DNA of 64,000 bases from Synechococcus sp. UW140 (GTDB lineage: Bacteria; Cyanobacteriota; Cyanobacteriia; PCC-6307; Cyanobiaceae), in NCBI GenBank assembly GCA_945861595.1, contig CAMAVE010000001.1, positions 1 to 64,000 on the forward strand, in the 5' to 3' direction. The translations under genes were made by a program, and so were the position numbers. Below are positions 29,562 through 41,349 of this stretch, in pieces; within the stretch, counting starts at the first letter, position 1, and every line of letters begins with the position of its first letter. The notes under the pieces were generated by a model that was not told the DNA's origin, made no database searches, and saw only the letters and a list, made by a program, of their open reading frames with translations.

Positions 29562-29787
29562 CATCGACCGCGCCACCGCCTGTGACATCCTTCGGGCCAC
29601 CGCCGCGGCCCCTGGCAGCGGTCCAGTCTGCGGCCCAAGCCAGGATTCCCCCCCCTGCTCTGGCTCACTCCCTCGCAAGCCCATCGGCCGCGAAGCCTGC
29701 TAACAGACCCCTTGACGTCGAAGACCTCACTGCAGCTGGAATGGCGCAGCCAGCCTCGGTAGGTTTGGCCCCACTTGTGCAGCCCCT

Positions 29788-31506
29788 GTGACCGAGAGCC
29801 AGGCCAAGCCGCTTCCCCAATTGCTGCTGTTCGCAGAACCGCTGTTGCGGGAGGGGTTGCTGCGGCTCCTGGGGGAAGGTCAGGCCCCATCGGACGGTGA
29901 CCGCTCCCCGGCGGGACCGGCTTCCTACCGGCTGGCCTGCTCCGATGGCGAACTGGAGGGCCGCCCCGATCTGGTGATCTGGGCCCCGGGCCAATCCCTG
30001 CCAGCCCCCACCCTGGCGAGGGAACTAAGCCTGCTGATGGAGCGCTGGCATCCCCAGCCGGTGATGCTGTTGATGGGTTCCGAGGGCCCCTACAGCGCTG
30101 ATTTTCTGCTGGGCCTGCCCGCCGCCGGCCTCTTGCAACAGCCCGACGCCGAGACCGTGCGCCAGGCCGTGACCACCCTGCTGGCAGGCGGGCGGGTGAT
30201 CGATCTGCAGCCGGACCAGGAGCGTGCCAGTGAGGGGCCACCCCTGGGCTTGGGTCAATGGCTCCTGCAAACGGGGCTGCAACAGATCCAGGTGGAGGAG
30301 GCCCGCTGCCGCCAATGGCTGGCCTTGGCCGATGTCAGCAGCCTGAGTGAGTGGCTCCTGCAGGGCCGCCTGCGCGAGCTGGCCGCCGCCCGGGCGTTGT
30401 TGCTCTGGCTCTGGGGACCGCTCAGCCTGGCCTGGGGCAGTGCCGCTGCCGATGCCCCTGAAGCGGCTGGCCTGGCGTTGACTGGGCCAGAGGACGGGGA
30501 TCACGGCAGCTTCGGCCAGGGCAGCGCAGGCCCCAGCTCCACCGCCATCACCCTGCGGGACCGCACAGCCCTGGGGGTGTGGCTGGCGATCCGCCAGCGG
30601 CTCGACCAGGCGGCCGAAGTGGGCTTGCGCAACAACAGCGGTCACCTGCTCGCCTTCGAAGGGCTCGCCCCCCACCATCGCCGCGACCTGCTTTTGGCCC
30701 TGCTCAGCCACCTAGACCTACTGCTCACCCGCCTGCGCCACGAGCGACTGCGGGGCGAGGACCTGGCCGAGCGCTGGCAGCAACTCCAACCGGAACTGCG
30801 GCGCCTGGCCCTCAGCGCCATGGCCGGCCCCTACGTGCAGTTGCCCCAGGAGGGCAGCCTGCTGCCCGTGGCGATCACCCTGGCCCAGGAGGGGGATTTT
30901 GAACTCGACGATCCCGAACTGCCCTCGCCCCTACCGATGCTGCTGGCCCTGGTCCAGGCCCAGCCCCTGCTGGTCAATGGCCAACTGCTGGCCCCCGATG
31001 AACCGCCGGCGTTGTTGCAGTTGGAGGCCCTGATCAGCAACTGGCTGATCCGCACGGCCGAACTGATCAGCGCCGAACTGCTGGCCAGCTGCAGCACCTG
31101 GCCCGAGCTGCGCCGTTACCTGCTCAGCGACGACTTGCTCGCCACCCGCAATCTCGAGCGGCTGCGCAACCAGCTCAACGCCCAGCAACGCTGGAGCGGC
31201 TGGTTCGAGCGGCCCATCCAGCTCTACGAAAGCCGCCGCCTGCTCTATCGCCTCCAAGGGGGAGCGATCACCCCCCTACTGCTGACCGAACCCCGGGACC
31301 AGGAACTGCGGCGCCTGGGCTGGCTGCAGCAGTTGGTGACCCTGGCCCTGGAAAGCCGGGATGCGATCGCCCCCCAGCTCCATGCCCTGATCCGCCGCAC
31401 GGGCGACCTGGTGGGCCTGGTCCTGACCCAGGTCATCGGCCGGGCCATCGGCCTGGTGGGCCGCGGCATCCTCCAGGGCATGGGCCGCAGCCTTGGCCGC
31501 AGCTAG
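29788..31506 (+). CDS. DUF3685/Ycf55-like protein with N-terminal pseudo-receiver-like domain
   Basis: N-terminus LLLFAEPLLREGLLRLLGEG...PDLVIWAPG resembles a receiver; C-terminal body resembles Ycf55. Confidence 0.7.
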   Translation: MTESQAKPLPQLLLFAEPLLREGLLRLLGEGQAPSDGDRSPAGPASYRLACSDGELEGRPDLVIWAPGQSLPAPTLARELSLLMERWHPQPVMLLMGSEGPYSADFLLGLPAAGLLQQPDAETVRQAVTTLLAGGRVIDLQPDQERASEGPPLGLGQWLLQTGLQQIQVEEARCRQWLALADVSSLSEWLLQGRLRELAAARALLLWLWGPLSLAWGSAAADAPEAAGLALTGPEDGDHGSFGQGSAGPSSTAITLRDRTALGVWLAIRQRLDQAAEVGLRNNSGHLLAFEGLAPHHRRDLLLALLSHLDLLLTRLRHERLRGEDLAERWQQLQPELRRLALSAMAGPYVQLPQEGSLLPVAITLAQEGDFELDDPELPSPLPMLLALVQAQPLLVNGQLLAPDEPPALLQLEALISNWLIRTAELISAELLASCSTWPELRRYLLSDDLLATRNLERLRNQLNAQQRWSGWFERPIQLYESRRLLYRLQGGAITPLLLTEPRDQELRRLGWLQQLVTLALESRDAIAPQLHALIRRTGDLVGLVLTQVIGRAIGLVGRGILQGMGRSLGRS

Positions 31507-31627
31507 GGGGAGCCGCTGCCGGCCGCTCCAGGGCTAGGGAAGACCCCTTCAGAACTCGGGAGGGCCCCGTCAGGGCTGAGGGTCACAATGGCGCCATCGT
31601 CCCGGCTCCCTTGACCCGGCTCCCCGC

Positions 31628-32191
31628 ATGCTCCGCTTCCCGGCCCACCCGTTGCTCTTGGGTCTGCTGCTCTGCCTGACCTGGATCCTGCCCGGGCCGG
31701 GCGGCTCAGCCGCCTGGGCGGCCCGCGACACCAATAGCTACGACGGCAACATCTACGCCCTCTATGCCGGCAACGGCTCCCTGGTGCCACCCAGAAACAG
31801 CCTGGCCGACTCCCTGGCCGAGCACAGGGTCACCGTGCTGGGCTTCTATCTCGATGACAGCGCCGACAGCAAGCGGTTTGCGCCGGTATTCAACGAACTG
31901 CAGCGCCTCTGGCTGCGCAGCGCCGAGCTAATCCTGGTGGAAAGCGATCTGGTCCAGAACCGGGGCGATGGCGGCCCCACCGACCCCGCCCATTACTGGA
32001 AGGGCTCCATCCCCCAGGTGGTGGTGTTCGATGCCCAGGGGAAGGTGGTGTTTGATGCCAGCGGCGCCATCAACATCGACGCCATCAATGCTGCCCTCAG
32101 CCTCGCCACCGGCCTCAAGCCCCAGGGGGAAGGCACCAGCAACAACAACGAGTTCAACGAGCTCAACAGCGAGATCACCTATTCCCGATGA
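31628..32191 (+). CDS. Thioredoxin-fold lumenal/secreted protein (PSI-accumulation-factor-like)
   Basis: Signal peptide; VTVLGFYLDDSADSKRFAPVFNELQRLW; HYWKGSIPQVVVFDAQGKVVFDASG. Confidence 0.75.
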   Translation: MLRFPAHPLLLGLLLCLTWILPGPGGSAAWAARDTNSYDGNIYALYAGNGSLVPPRNSLADSLAEHRVTVLGFYLDDSADSKRFAPVFNELQRLWLRSAELILVESDLVQNRGDGGPTDPAHYWKGSIPQVVVFDAQGKVVFDASGAINIDAINAALSLATGLKPQGEGTSNNNEFNELNSEITYSR

Positions 32192-32230
32192 TCTTTTTCT
32201 CGATGATCGGTGTCCCGATGATCGGTCCAG
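32186..32230. repeat. Three tandem 15-bp units CGATGATCnntnTCC spanning a stop codon
   Basis: Units at 32186, 32201 and 32216; first unit supplies the TGA of the upstream gene. Confidence 0.85.
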
Positions 32231-32243
32231 GAACCCGCTACCG

Positions 32244-33698
<1,455 letters not shown>

Positions 33699-33757
33699 GC
33701 CCCGGCGGCGATCTGGGCCGGGGACGCCTACGCTCCCGCAGTCATCGAGCCCTGGAT

Positions 33758-34942
33758 GTGCCCGCTCTCCATCCCCTGATCAGCCTGGTCCTGGCCAGCG
33801 CCCTGCTGTTCGGCCTGATCCTGGTGGTGTTGGAGTTGCGCCACCGGCTGCGGCCGGCCTCGCCCCTCAAGCTGCGCAGTGGCGCCTGGCAGGTGCGCAG
33901 CGAAGCCAACTGCCTGGTGGTGGAGGGCGAGATCCAGATCTCCAACCCCCACCCCCGCATGGAGGTGATGGTGCCCGAGCTCCAGGTGCTGCCCACCCTG
34001 CTGGGCCAGGGCCGGCTCACTGGCGTCACCACTCAGATCCAGATCGATCCCAACCACCCCGATGAGCCGGCCCGGCCCGATGGCTACTGGTTCGCCTACA
34101 TCGTCAAGGGCCGCAAAACCACTAGCGCCCGCATCAGCCTGCGCCTCAGCGCTCCGGCCGAAACCCCGATCGGGGACCTGCTCGACACCCTCTGGCTCGA
34201 CATCGACTGGGTGAATTACGGCCCCTTCGGCCGCCTGCAGCGCCGCGATGGCCTGCTGATCCCCCTGCGCCGGCCCGAACCAATCGCCCCGGCCAGCGCC
34301 CTTTGGCGCCAGGGCGACGCCAGCTTGGTGTTGCCGATTCGCACCCACCTGCTGGGGGTGCTCGACGATCCGGCCGAGGTGCTGCGCCACTACGCCGGCG
34401 GCCTGCTGCTGCCCGGTGATGTGCTCACCATCGGCGAAACGCCCCTGGCGGTGATGCAGGGCCGCTACCACCACCCGAGCACGGTGGAGCCCTCGGCCCT
34501 GGCCCGGCTGCTCTGCCGGGTGTTCCATCCCACCAGCAGCCTGGCCACGGCCTGCGGCCTGCAGAGCCTGATCGACCTGGTGGGCCCGGCCCGGGTGCTC
34601 TGCGCCTGGCTGGTGGGCATGGCCCTGAAGCTGGTGGGCAGCAAGGGCTGGTTTTATCGCCTCGCCGGCGACCAGGCCCGGCTGATTGACGACATCACCG
34701 GCACCACCCCCCCCTACGACCAAACGATCGTGCTCGGGCCCGAGCGCCCCGCCGAGCTCTGCCGCGACCTGGCTGCCCAGCTGGGGGTGGCCGTGGCCGT
34801 GGTCGATGTCAACGACCTGGGCCGGGTGAAGGTGCTGGCCTCCAGCCCTGGCTGTGATGAAGTCCTGCTGCAGCGAGCCCTGCGGCCCAACCCGGCCGGC
34901 AATGCCAACGAACGCACCCCCCTGGTGCTGGTGCGTCGCTAG
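33758..34942 (+). CDS. F420-0:gamma-glutamyl ligase-like cyanobacterial protein
   Basis: DQTIVLGPERPAELCRDLAAQLGVAVAVVDVNDLGRVKVLASS; recalled family, no search run. Confidence 0.65.
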   Translation: MPALHPLISLVLASALLFGLILVVLELRHRLRPASPLKLRSGAWQVRSEANCLVVEGEIQISNPHPRMEVMVPELQVLPTLLGQGRLTGVTTQIQIDPNHPDEPARPDGYWFAYIVKGRKTTSARISLRLSAPAETPIGDLLDTLWLDIDWVNYGPFGRLQRRDGLLIPLRRPEPIAPASALWRQGDASLVLPIRTHLLGVLDDPAEVLRHYAGGLLLPGDVLTIGETPLAVMQGRYHHPSTVEPSALARLLCRVFHPTSSLATACGLQSLIDLVGPARVLCAWLVGMALKLVGSKGWFYRLAGDQARLIDDITGTTPPYDQTIVLGPERPAELCRDLAAQLGVAVAVVDVNDLGRVKVLASSPGCDEVLLQRALRPNPAGNANERTPLVLVRR

Positions 34943-34992
34943 GGCTAGGGCGTCGCTGAAGCCGGTGCGTCGATAGCATCGAGGCAGGCCTG

Positions 34993-36117
34993 TTGATCTG
35001 GGCGATGCCCCTGCCGAACGAGCCGACACAACATTCCCCCTCTGGTGCCGCCCGCCGCGATGCCAGTGGCGCCCATGGGCCGTTGCTGTCGACGCCCGGC
35101 CATCCCCTGGTGATTGAACCGCTGCGGGGCTGGCACATGCCCCTGCTCCAGGACCCCGCCTTCCTGGATCTGCAACCTTTGCTGCAACGGGCCCTGCTGC
35201 TGAAAGGGCCCGAACAGCTGCTCCATGCCCTGGCGGCCCGGCGGCCCCTGGCCCCGGAGGTGCTTGTGGCCTATCGGGATCCCCAACAGCCCCTGGGCCT
35301 GGTGGTGAGCCAACGCCTCAACCGCAGCGGCAGCTGTTTTGAACTGCTGCACCTGCGCAGCGCCGAGGCCTGCCTGGCGGCCGCCGAGATCGGCGCCGTA
35401 GCCCTGGAATCGGCCCTAGTGCGCGAAGCGATACCCCGGGCCCGCAGCGCCGCCAGCTGGATCGCCAGCTGCTCCAACCTCGATCTGCAACGGCAGGGCC
35501 TGCTGCGCCAACTGGGCTTCCAACCCCAGCGCCAGGAGATGCTCTGGCGCTGGCAGCCCCCCCAGGCCAAACCGGCCACCCGGGGCCTACCCGCCGACCT
35601 GCAACTGCGCCCCCTCAACCGCCGCCAGGGGGCCCTGCTCTGGCACCTGGAGCAGGCCAGCTGCCCGGCCCAACTGCGCCAGCTGCTCGATCGGCGCTGC
35701 GAAGACCTTCTCGACCAGAGCCAGACCCCCAGCCTGCTTTTGGTGGACACCAACCGCCAGGTGGCCGTGGCTGCGGTGCGGCGGCTGCGGCGCTCGAGCG
35801 CCGGGCTGCCCGAGGTGGAATTGACCCTGCATCCGGGCTGGCAGCACCTGATCGGCGCGCCCCTGGAACAGCTGCTCCTGGCCGCCACGGCCGGTAGTGG
35901 GGCCTGCCTGATCCGCAGCGACCTGCTCGATGGCGAGCTCAACGGCTGGCTGCACCAGCTCGGCCTCGAACGGTTGGGCGAGGCGGTGCTGCTGGGCCGC
36001 AGCGTTTGGCGGCGCCAGATTCCTCAGACCAACGACGCCATGGCCCGGCGGCTGGAGGCGGTGGTGGCCCAGTGGCAGCCCCGGCGCCGACCCATGCCCA
36101 CCCCCCTGGGCCGCTGA
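34993..36117 (+). CDS. GNAT-like N-acetyltransferase, cyanobacterial
   Basis: Long ORF with ISCSNLDLQRQGLLRQLGFQPQRQEMLWRW-type segments; weak family call. Confidence 0.55.
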   Translation: MIWAMPLPNEPTQHSPSGAARRDASGAHGPLLSTPGHPLVIEPLRGWHMPLLQDPAFLDLQPLLQRALLLKGPEQLLHALAARRPLAPEVLVAYRDPQQPLGLVVSQRLNRSGSCFELLHLRSAEACLAAAEIGAVALESALVREAIPRARSAASWIASCSNLDLQRQGLLRQLGFQPQRQEMLWRWQPPQAKPATRGLPADLQLRPLNRRQGALLWHLEQASCPAQLRQLLDRRCEDLLDQSQTPSLLLVDTNRQVAVAAVRRLRRSSAGLPEVELTLHPGWQHLIGAPLEQLLLAATAGSGACLIRSDLLDGELNGWLHQLGLERLGEAVLLGRSVWRRQIPQTNDAMARRLEAVVAQWQPRRRPMPTPLGR

Positions 36118-36734
36118 CGGCCTCCCCGTCCCGGCAGCCCCCGGCGCCCCGCTCGGCGCTGGCCCTCGATGTGGGCCGGCGTCGCATTGGTCTGGCCGGC
36201 TGTGATGGCCTGGGCATCTGCGTCAGTCCCCTGCCGGCCCTACGCCGGGGCCGCTTCCCAGACGACCTGGCCCAGCTCCAGCGGCTGGTGAGCCAGCGAC
36301 GGGTGCGGGCCCTGGTGGTGGGCCTGCCCCTCGATGCCCAGCAACAACCCACCGAGCAGGCGCTCCATTGCCGCCGCTACGGCGAGCGCCTGGCCCGGGC
36401 CCTGGAGCTGCCTTTGGCCTGGGTGAACGAATACGGCAGCAGTTGGGCCGCGGCCGAGCTGCACGGGCTCCAGGGCGACCGCACGGGCGCCCTCGACAGC
36501 GCCGCCGCCGCCCTGTTGTTGCAGCAATGGCTGCAGGAAGGTCCGGAAGCCGCCATGGTCGGGGCTCCTGGTGGCACTGCAGGCGGGGCCGGTGGGGAGG
36601 GCGCGAATCGGGCCGCAGAGGGAGCCTCGGAAGGGCCCGCAGAAGCTGACACCGCCAGTGACTCCATAAGAACCCCTGTCTTGAACACAGCCGTGGCCAA
36701 GGAGAGCGCTCTGAGACACTCTGAAGAGGTCTGA
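36072..36734 (+). CDS. ruvX: Putative pre-16S rRNA nuclease / Holliday junction resolvase YqgF (RuvX)
   Basis: ALDVGRRRIGLAGCDG; VRALVVGLPLDAQQQPTEQA; LDSAAAALLLQQWL; start uncertain (GTG 36072 possible). Confidence 0.88.
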   Translation: MAAPAPTHAHPPGPLTASPSRQPPAPRSALALDVGRRRIGLAGCDGLGICVSPLPALRRGRFPDDLAQLQRLVSQRRVRALVVGLPLDAQQQPTEQALHCRRYGERLARALELPLAWVNEYGSSWAAAELHGLQGDRTGALDSAAAALLLQQWLQEGPEAAMVGAPGGTAGGAGGEGANRAAEGASEGPAEADTASDSIRTPVLNTAVAKESALRHSEEV

Positions 36735-36743
36735 AAATTCCCC

Positions 36744-37310
36744 ATGAGTGCCGAAGGCCCCAATTCCTCCGGATCCGGTGATGTGCCCACGGTGCTCGTC
36801 AAAGACAGCCAGGGCCTGCAACTGCTTTGCTTCCTTGAGCAGCTGATCCCCCTAGACGGCCACGATTATGCCCTGCTCACCCCCGTGGACACCCCGGTTT
36901 GCCTGGTGCGCATCGCCGCCGATGAAGACGGCGAAGACGAGGTGATCGAAGAGCTCGATGGCGCCGAGGCGATCCTGTCGGTGGCCGATGTGGTGCTGCA
37001 GGAACACGACCTCACCCTGGTGCGCTCGGCCGTGACCCTCACCGTGAGCGGCGAGCTCGATGAGCCCGACCTCGACGAGCTCGAGGACGAACTCGAGGGC
37101 GAGGACGACGAGGACGACAGCGACCTCTACGAGATGTTGATCCAGTTCCGCTCCGGTGACCAGGAATACGGCCTCTACATCCCGCTCGATCCCTTCTTTG
37201 TGGTGGCCCGCCTGGAAGACGGCATTGGCGTGCTGGTAGAAGACGAGGAATTCGAGCGCATCCAGCCCCGGATCGAGGCCGAACTGGACGAACGGGAGAG
37301 CGACGGGTGA
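36744..37310 (+). CDS. DUF3727 domain protein
   Basis: DYALLTPVDTPVCLVRI ... acidic segment ... EDEEFERIQPRIEAELDERE. Confidence 0.82.
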   Translation: MSAEGPNSSGSGDVPTVLVKDSQGLQLLCFLEQLIPLDGHDYALLTPVDTPVCLVRIAADEDGEDEVIEELDGAEAILSVADVVLQEHDLTLVRSAVTLTVSGELDEPDLDELEDELEGEDDEDDSDLYEMLIQFRSGDQEYGLYIPLDPFFVVARLEDGIGVLVEDEEFERIQPRIEAELDERESDG

Positions 37311-37819
37311 GCTTGACCCGGCTGCTGCAACCGAGCTGGCTCGCCAGTGGCACCCTGGCCGAACTGCCCCTGGAGCCCTTCCGGCGCCAGGGGATCCGGG
37401 CCCTGGTGCTCGATGTGGACCGCACCCTGCTGCCCCGGCGCCAGGCCCACCTGCCGGCGCCGATGGAGCTCTGGCTGCAGCAGGCCAAGGCCGAGCTGCA
37501 CCTGCACCTGTTCAGCAACAACCCCTCACGCGAGCGCATCGGATCGGTGGCCCGCCAGCTCGGGGTGAGCTTCACCACGGCGGCCGGCAAACCGCGGCGC
37601 AGTGCCCTAAGGCGGGTGCTGGCCGACCTGCAGCTGCCCCATGACCAGGTCGCCCTCGTGGGGGACCGCCTGTTCACCGATGTGCTCGCCGGCAACCGCA
37701 TGGGCCTGTTCACGGTGCTGGTGAAACCCGTGGATGCGGCCGGCCAGCCCTGCCAGCGGGACCGACTCCAGGCCACCGAGGTGCGGCTGGCCCGTTGGCT
37801 CGGCGCCGAGTTGCACTAG
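37307..37819 (+). CDS. YqeG-family HAD IIIA phosphatase
   Basis: IRALVLDVDRTLLPRRQ; GDRLFTDVLAGNRMG; ATGA overlap with upstream gene. Confidence 0.92.
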   Translation: MSLTRLLQPSWLASGTLAELPLEPFRRQGIRALVLDVDRTLLPRRQAHLPAPMELWLQQAKAELHLHLFSNNPSRERIGSVARQLGVSFTTAAGKPRRSALRRVLADLQLPHDQVALVGDRLFTDVLAGNRMGLFTVLVKPVDAAGQPCQRDRLQATEVRLARWLGAELH

Positions 37820-37861
37820 CTCCAAAGCACCAGCCGCACTGCTTTAGCCGCCATTCACTCC

Positions 37862-38992
37862 ATGGGACAGCGCCGGGTCATCAAGGTGGGCACCAGCCTG
37901 TTGCGCGGGCAGGAGGGCCGCAGCACCGCCGCCGTGATTGCCGATCTGGCCGCCAGCCTCAGCGGCCTCTGGCAGCGGGGAGAACCGGTGGCCCTGGTCA
38001 CCAGCGGCGCCGTTGGCCTCGGCTGCCAGGCCCTGGGCCTGCTGGAGCGCCCCCGGGAGCTGGAGGCCCTCCAAGCCGCCGCCGCCGTGGGCCAGGGGCG
38101 GCTGATGGGCCTCTACGACCAAAGCTTTGCCAGCCACGGCCGCAGCGTTGCCCAGGTGCTGCTCACCCGGGGCGATCTGGCCTCCCGGCGCCGCTACCAG
38201 ACCGCCTGCCGCACCCTGGACCAGCTGCTGGCCTGGGGGGTGACGCCGGTGGTGAATGAAAACGACACCCTGGCCACCGACGAACTGCGCTTCGGCGACA
38301 ACGACACCCTCTCGGCCCTGGTGGCCGTGGCGATCGGCGCCGATGAATTGGTGTTGCTCACCGATGTCGATGCCCTCTATTCCGGCGATCCCCGCAGCGA
38401 TGCCGATGCCCGGCCGATCGCCGAGGTGGCCAGCCTGGCCGAGCTGGAACGCTTGGGCAGCGCCGCCACCGGCGGCGGCCGCTGGGGCACGGGCGGCATG
38501 ACCACCAAACTGGCCGCCGCCCGCATCGCCACCGCCAGCGGCATCCGCGTGCGCCTGGCCGATGGCCGCGACCCGGCGGTGCTCGAAGCCCTACTGGCCG
38601 GCGAGCAAGTGGGCACGCTGTTTCAGCCCAGCCCCCAGCCCCTGGCCGACCGCAAGGGTTGGCTGGCCCATGCCCTGCTGCCCAAGGGCAGCCTCACCAT
38701 CGATGGCGGCGCTGAGCGGGCCCTGCTGGAGCGGGGTGCCTCCCTACTGGCCGTGGGCATCCGCGCCATCGAGGGCAGCTTCTCCAGGCGCGATGCGGTG
38801 CGCCTGCTCAGCCTCGATGGCCGCGAACTGGGCCGGGGCCTCACCTCCCTGGGCAGCGACGAACTGGCCCAGGTGCTCGGCCAGAGCAGCGAAGCGGTGC
38901 GGCTGCGGCTCGGCGCGGTGGGCGATGCTGTGGTGCACCGCGACCAGCTGGTGTTAACCACCAGCCCAGCGCCCCCGGAACCGGCCCCCTGA
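37862..38992 (+). CDS. proB: Glutamate 5-kinase
   Basis: VIKVGTSLLRG; VTSGAVGLGCQ; TPVVNENDTLATDELRFGDNDTLSALVA; GTGGMTTKLAAARIA; PUA domain. Confidence 0.96.
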   Translation: MGQRRVIKVGTSLLRGQEGRSTAAVIADLAASLSGLWQRGEPVALVTSGAVGLGCQALGLLERPRELEALQAAAAVGQGRLMGLYDQSFASHGRSVAQVLLTRGDLASRRRYQTACRTLDQLLAWGVTPVVNENDTLATDELRFGDNDTLSALVAVAIGADELVLLTDVDALYSGDPRSDADARPIAEVASLAELERLGSAATGGGRWGTGGMTTKLAAARIATASGIRVRLADGRDPAVLEALLAGEQVGTLFQPSPQPLADRKGWLAHALLPKGSLTIDGGAERALLERGASLLAVGIRAIEGSFSRRDAVRLLSLDGRELGRGLTSLGSDELAQVLGQSSEAVRLRLGAVGDAVVHRDQLVLTTSPAPPEPAP

Positions 38993-39094
38993 GCCGGCCG
39001 ATCCCCTGGGCCGCCACCCCTGGCGCCCGCCGGCGCTAACCGGCCCCGAGGGGCTCCGGCCCTAGCATCCGCCCCAGCCCAGTCGAGCCCGGCC

Positions 39095-40132
39095 ATGCGC
39101 TTCAGCGACCTGCTCATCCAGCTGGGGGAGCTGCAGGAGTCCACCCCCAGGCACCTGGCGGGCGACCCCGAACTCACGGGCGCCGCGGCCCTGGACCAGG
39201 CGGCCGTGGGCCAACTGAGTTTTCTCGAACCCGGCCACGCCCTGGCGGCGGCCCTGTCCGGCTGCGGCGCCAGCGCCGTGCTGATCCCCCCAGACCCGGA
39301 GCTGCAGCAGCAAGCCACGGGCCAAGGCCTGGCCTGGGTGGCCCTTCGCAATCCGCGCCTGGCCTTTGCCGAGGCCCTCGACGCCCTCTACCCCCGCCAG
39401 CGACCACCCGCCGGCATCCACGCCAGCGCCGTGGTCGATCCGGGCGCCGCCATCGGCCCCGGCGTCCATCTCGGCGCCCATGTGGTGGTAGCGGCGGGCA
39501 GCCGCATCGGCGCTGGCTCGATCCTCCATCCCGGCGTGGTGGTCTACGGCGATGTGGAGGTGGGCGAGGGCTGTGAGCTCCATGCCGGCGCCGTGCTCCA
39601 TCCCGGCAGCCGGCTGGCCGCCGGCTGCGTTGTCCACTCCAACGCCGTGGTGGGCTCGGAGGGCTTTGGCTTTGTGCCCACCGCCACGGGCTGGCGCAAG
39701 ATGCCCCAAACCGGCCTGGTGGTGCTCGAAGAGGGCGTGGAGGTGGGCTGCGGCAGCACGATCGATCGACCCTCGGTGGGCGAAACCCGCATCGGCGCCG
39801 GCACCAAGATCGACAACCTCGTGCACATCGGCCATGGGGTGGTGACCGGCCGGGGCTGCGCCCTGGCGGCCCAGGTGGGCATCGCCGGTGGCGCCAAGCT
39901 GGGCAACGGCGTGATCCTGGCCGGCCAGGTGGGGGTGGCCAACCGGGCCACGATCGGCGATCGGGCGATTGCCTCGTCGAAATCAGGCATCCATGGCGAT
40001 GTGGCCGCCGGCGAGGTGGTGAGCGGCTACCCCGCCATCCCCAACCGCCTCTGGCTGCGCTGCTCGGCCGTGTTCAACAAGCTGCCCGACATGGCCCGCA
40101 GCCTGCGCCAGCTCAAGAACCAGGGCGAGTGA
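39095..40132 (+). CDS. lpxD: UDP-3-O-(3-hydroxymyristoyl)glucosamine N-acyltransferase
   Basis: Hexapeptide repeats; [31 protein letters not shown]. Confidence 0.95.
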   Translation: MRFSDLLIQLGELQESTPRHLAGDPELTGAAALDQAAVGQLSFLEPGHALAAALSGCGASAVLIPPDPELQQQATGQGLAWVALRNPRLAFAEALDALYPRQRPPAGIHASAVVDPGAAIGPGVHLGAHVVVAAGSRIGAGSILHPGVVVYGDVEVGEGCELHAGAVLHPGSRLAAGCVVHSNAVVGSEGFGFVPTATGWRKMPQTGLVVLEEGVEVGCGSTIDRPSVGETRIGAGTKIDNLVHIGHGVVTGRGCALAAQVGIAGGAKLGNGVILAGQVGVANRATIGDRAIASSKSGIHGDVAAGEVVSGYPAIPNRLWLRCSAVFNKLPDMARSLRQLKNQGE

Positions 40133-40196
40133 GCCCCAGGGCGGCCAGTAACCTCGCGAGCTGCCCCCTGGTACCGGCGCCGCCGGCCCTCCTGTG

Positions 40197-41276
40197 ATGA
40201 CGAGCTACCGGATCACGCTTCTGCCCGGAGACGGCATCGGCCCGGAAATCACGGCGGTGGCCCGCCAGCTGCTCGATGCGGTGAGCGGCCGCCATGGCTT
40301 CAACCTCAGCTACGACGAGCAGCCGATCGGTGGCGCCGCCATCGATGCCTGCGGCGAACCCCTGCCCGCCAGCACCTTGGAGGCGTGCAAGGCCGCCGAT
40401 GCGGTGTTGCTAGCGGCGATCGGCTCCCCCCAATACGACAGCCTCCCCCGGGAGCAGCGCCCCGAAACCGGCCTGCTGGGCCTGCGCTCTGGCATGGGCC
40501 TGTTCGCCAACCTGCGGCCCGTGAAGATCCTGCCGGCCCTGGTGGACGCCAGCAGCCTCAAGCGCGAGGTGATCGAGGGCGTGGATTTGATGGTGGTACG
40601 CGAGCTCACCGGCGGCGTGTACTTCGGCACCCCCAAGGGCCGCATTGAGGCCGAAGGCCACATCCGCGCCTTCAACACCATGGCCTACTTCGACTACGAG
40701 ATCGACCGCATTGCCAAGGTGGGCTTCGACCTAGCCGCCGCCAGAGGCGGCCGCTTGTGCTCGGTGGATAAGGCCAACGTGCTGGACGTGAGCCAGCTCT
40801 GGCGCGACCGGGTGGTGGCCATGGGCCAGAGCTATCCGGGCGTGGAACTCAGCCACATGTACGTGGATAACGCGGCCATGCAGCTCGTGCGCGCGCCCCG
40901 CCAATTCGACGTGCTGCTGACCAGCAACCTGTTTGGCGACATCCTCAGCGACGAGGCCGCCATGCTCACCGGCTCGATCGGCATGTTGCCCTCGGCCTCC
41001 CTGGGCAGCGAGGGGCCGGGCCTGTTTGAGCCGATCCATGGCTCCGCCCCCGACATCGCGCGTCAAGACAAGGCCAACCCGATGGCGATGGTGCTCAGCG
41101 CCGCCATGTTGCTGCGGGTGGGTCTGAAGCAGGAGGCGGCGGCCCTAGCCCTGGAATCGGCGGTGGACACGGTGCTCGATGCGGGCTATCGCACCGGCGA
41201 CCTGATGGCGCCTGGCTGCGTGCAGCTGGGCTGCCAGGCCATGGGCGAGCAACTGCTGGCGGCCCTGGAGGCCTGA
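40197..41276 (+). CDS. leuB: 3-isopropylmalate dehydrogenase
   Basis: LLPGDGIGPEI; RELTGGVYFG; NLFGDILSDEAAMLTGSIGMLPSASLG. Confidence 0.96.
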   Translation: MTSYRITLLPGDGIGPEITAVARQLLDAVSGRHGFNLSYDEQPIGGAAIDACGEPLPASTLEACKAADAVLLAAIGSPQYDSLPREQRPETGLLGLRSGMGLFANLRPVKILPALVDASSLKREVIEGVDLMVVRELTGGVYFGTPKGRIEAEGHIRAFNTMAYFDYEIDRIAKVGFDLAAARGGRLCSVDKANVLDVSQLWRDRVVAMGQSYPGVELSHMYVDNAAMQLVRAPRQFDVLLTSNLFGDILSDEAAMLTGSIGMLPSASLGSEGPGLFEPIHGSAPDIARQDKANPMAMVLSAAMLLRVGLKQEAAALALESAVDTVLDAGYRTGDLMAPGCVQLGCQAMGEQLLAALEA

Positions 41277-41349
41277 ACGCTTGCAGGCCATGGGGGCCCC
41301 CGGCCCCGTGACCTGCCAAACTCAGCTGCTGTTTTCCCCCCCTGCGCCG

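Noticed and set aside
33728-35029. 433-aa minus-strand ORF
   Set aside because: Shadow of the F420 ligase-like gene on the opposite strand
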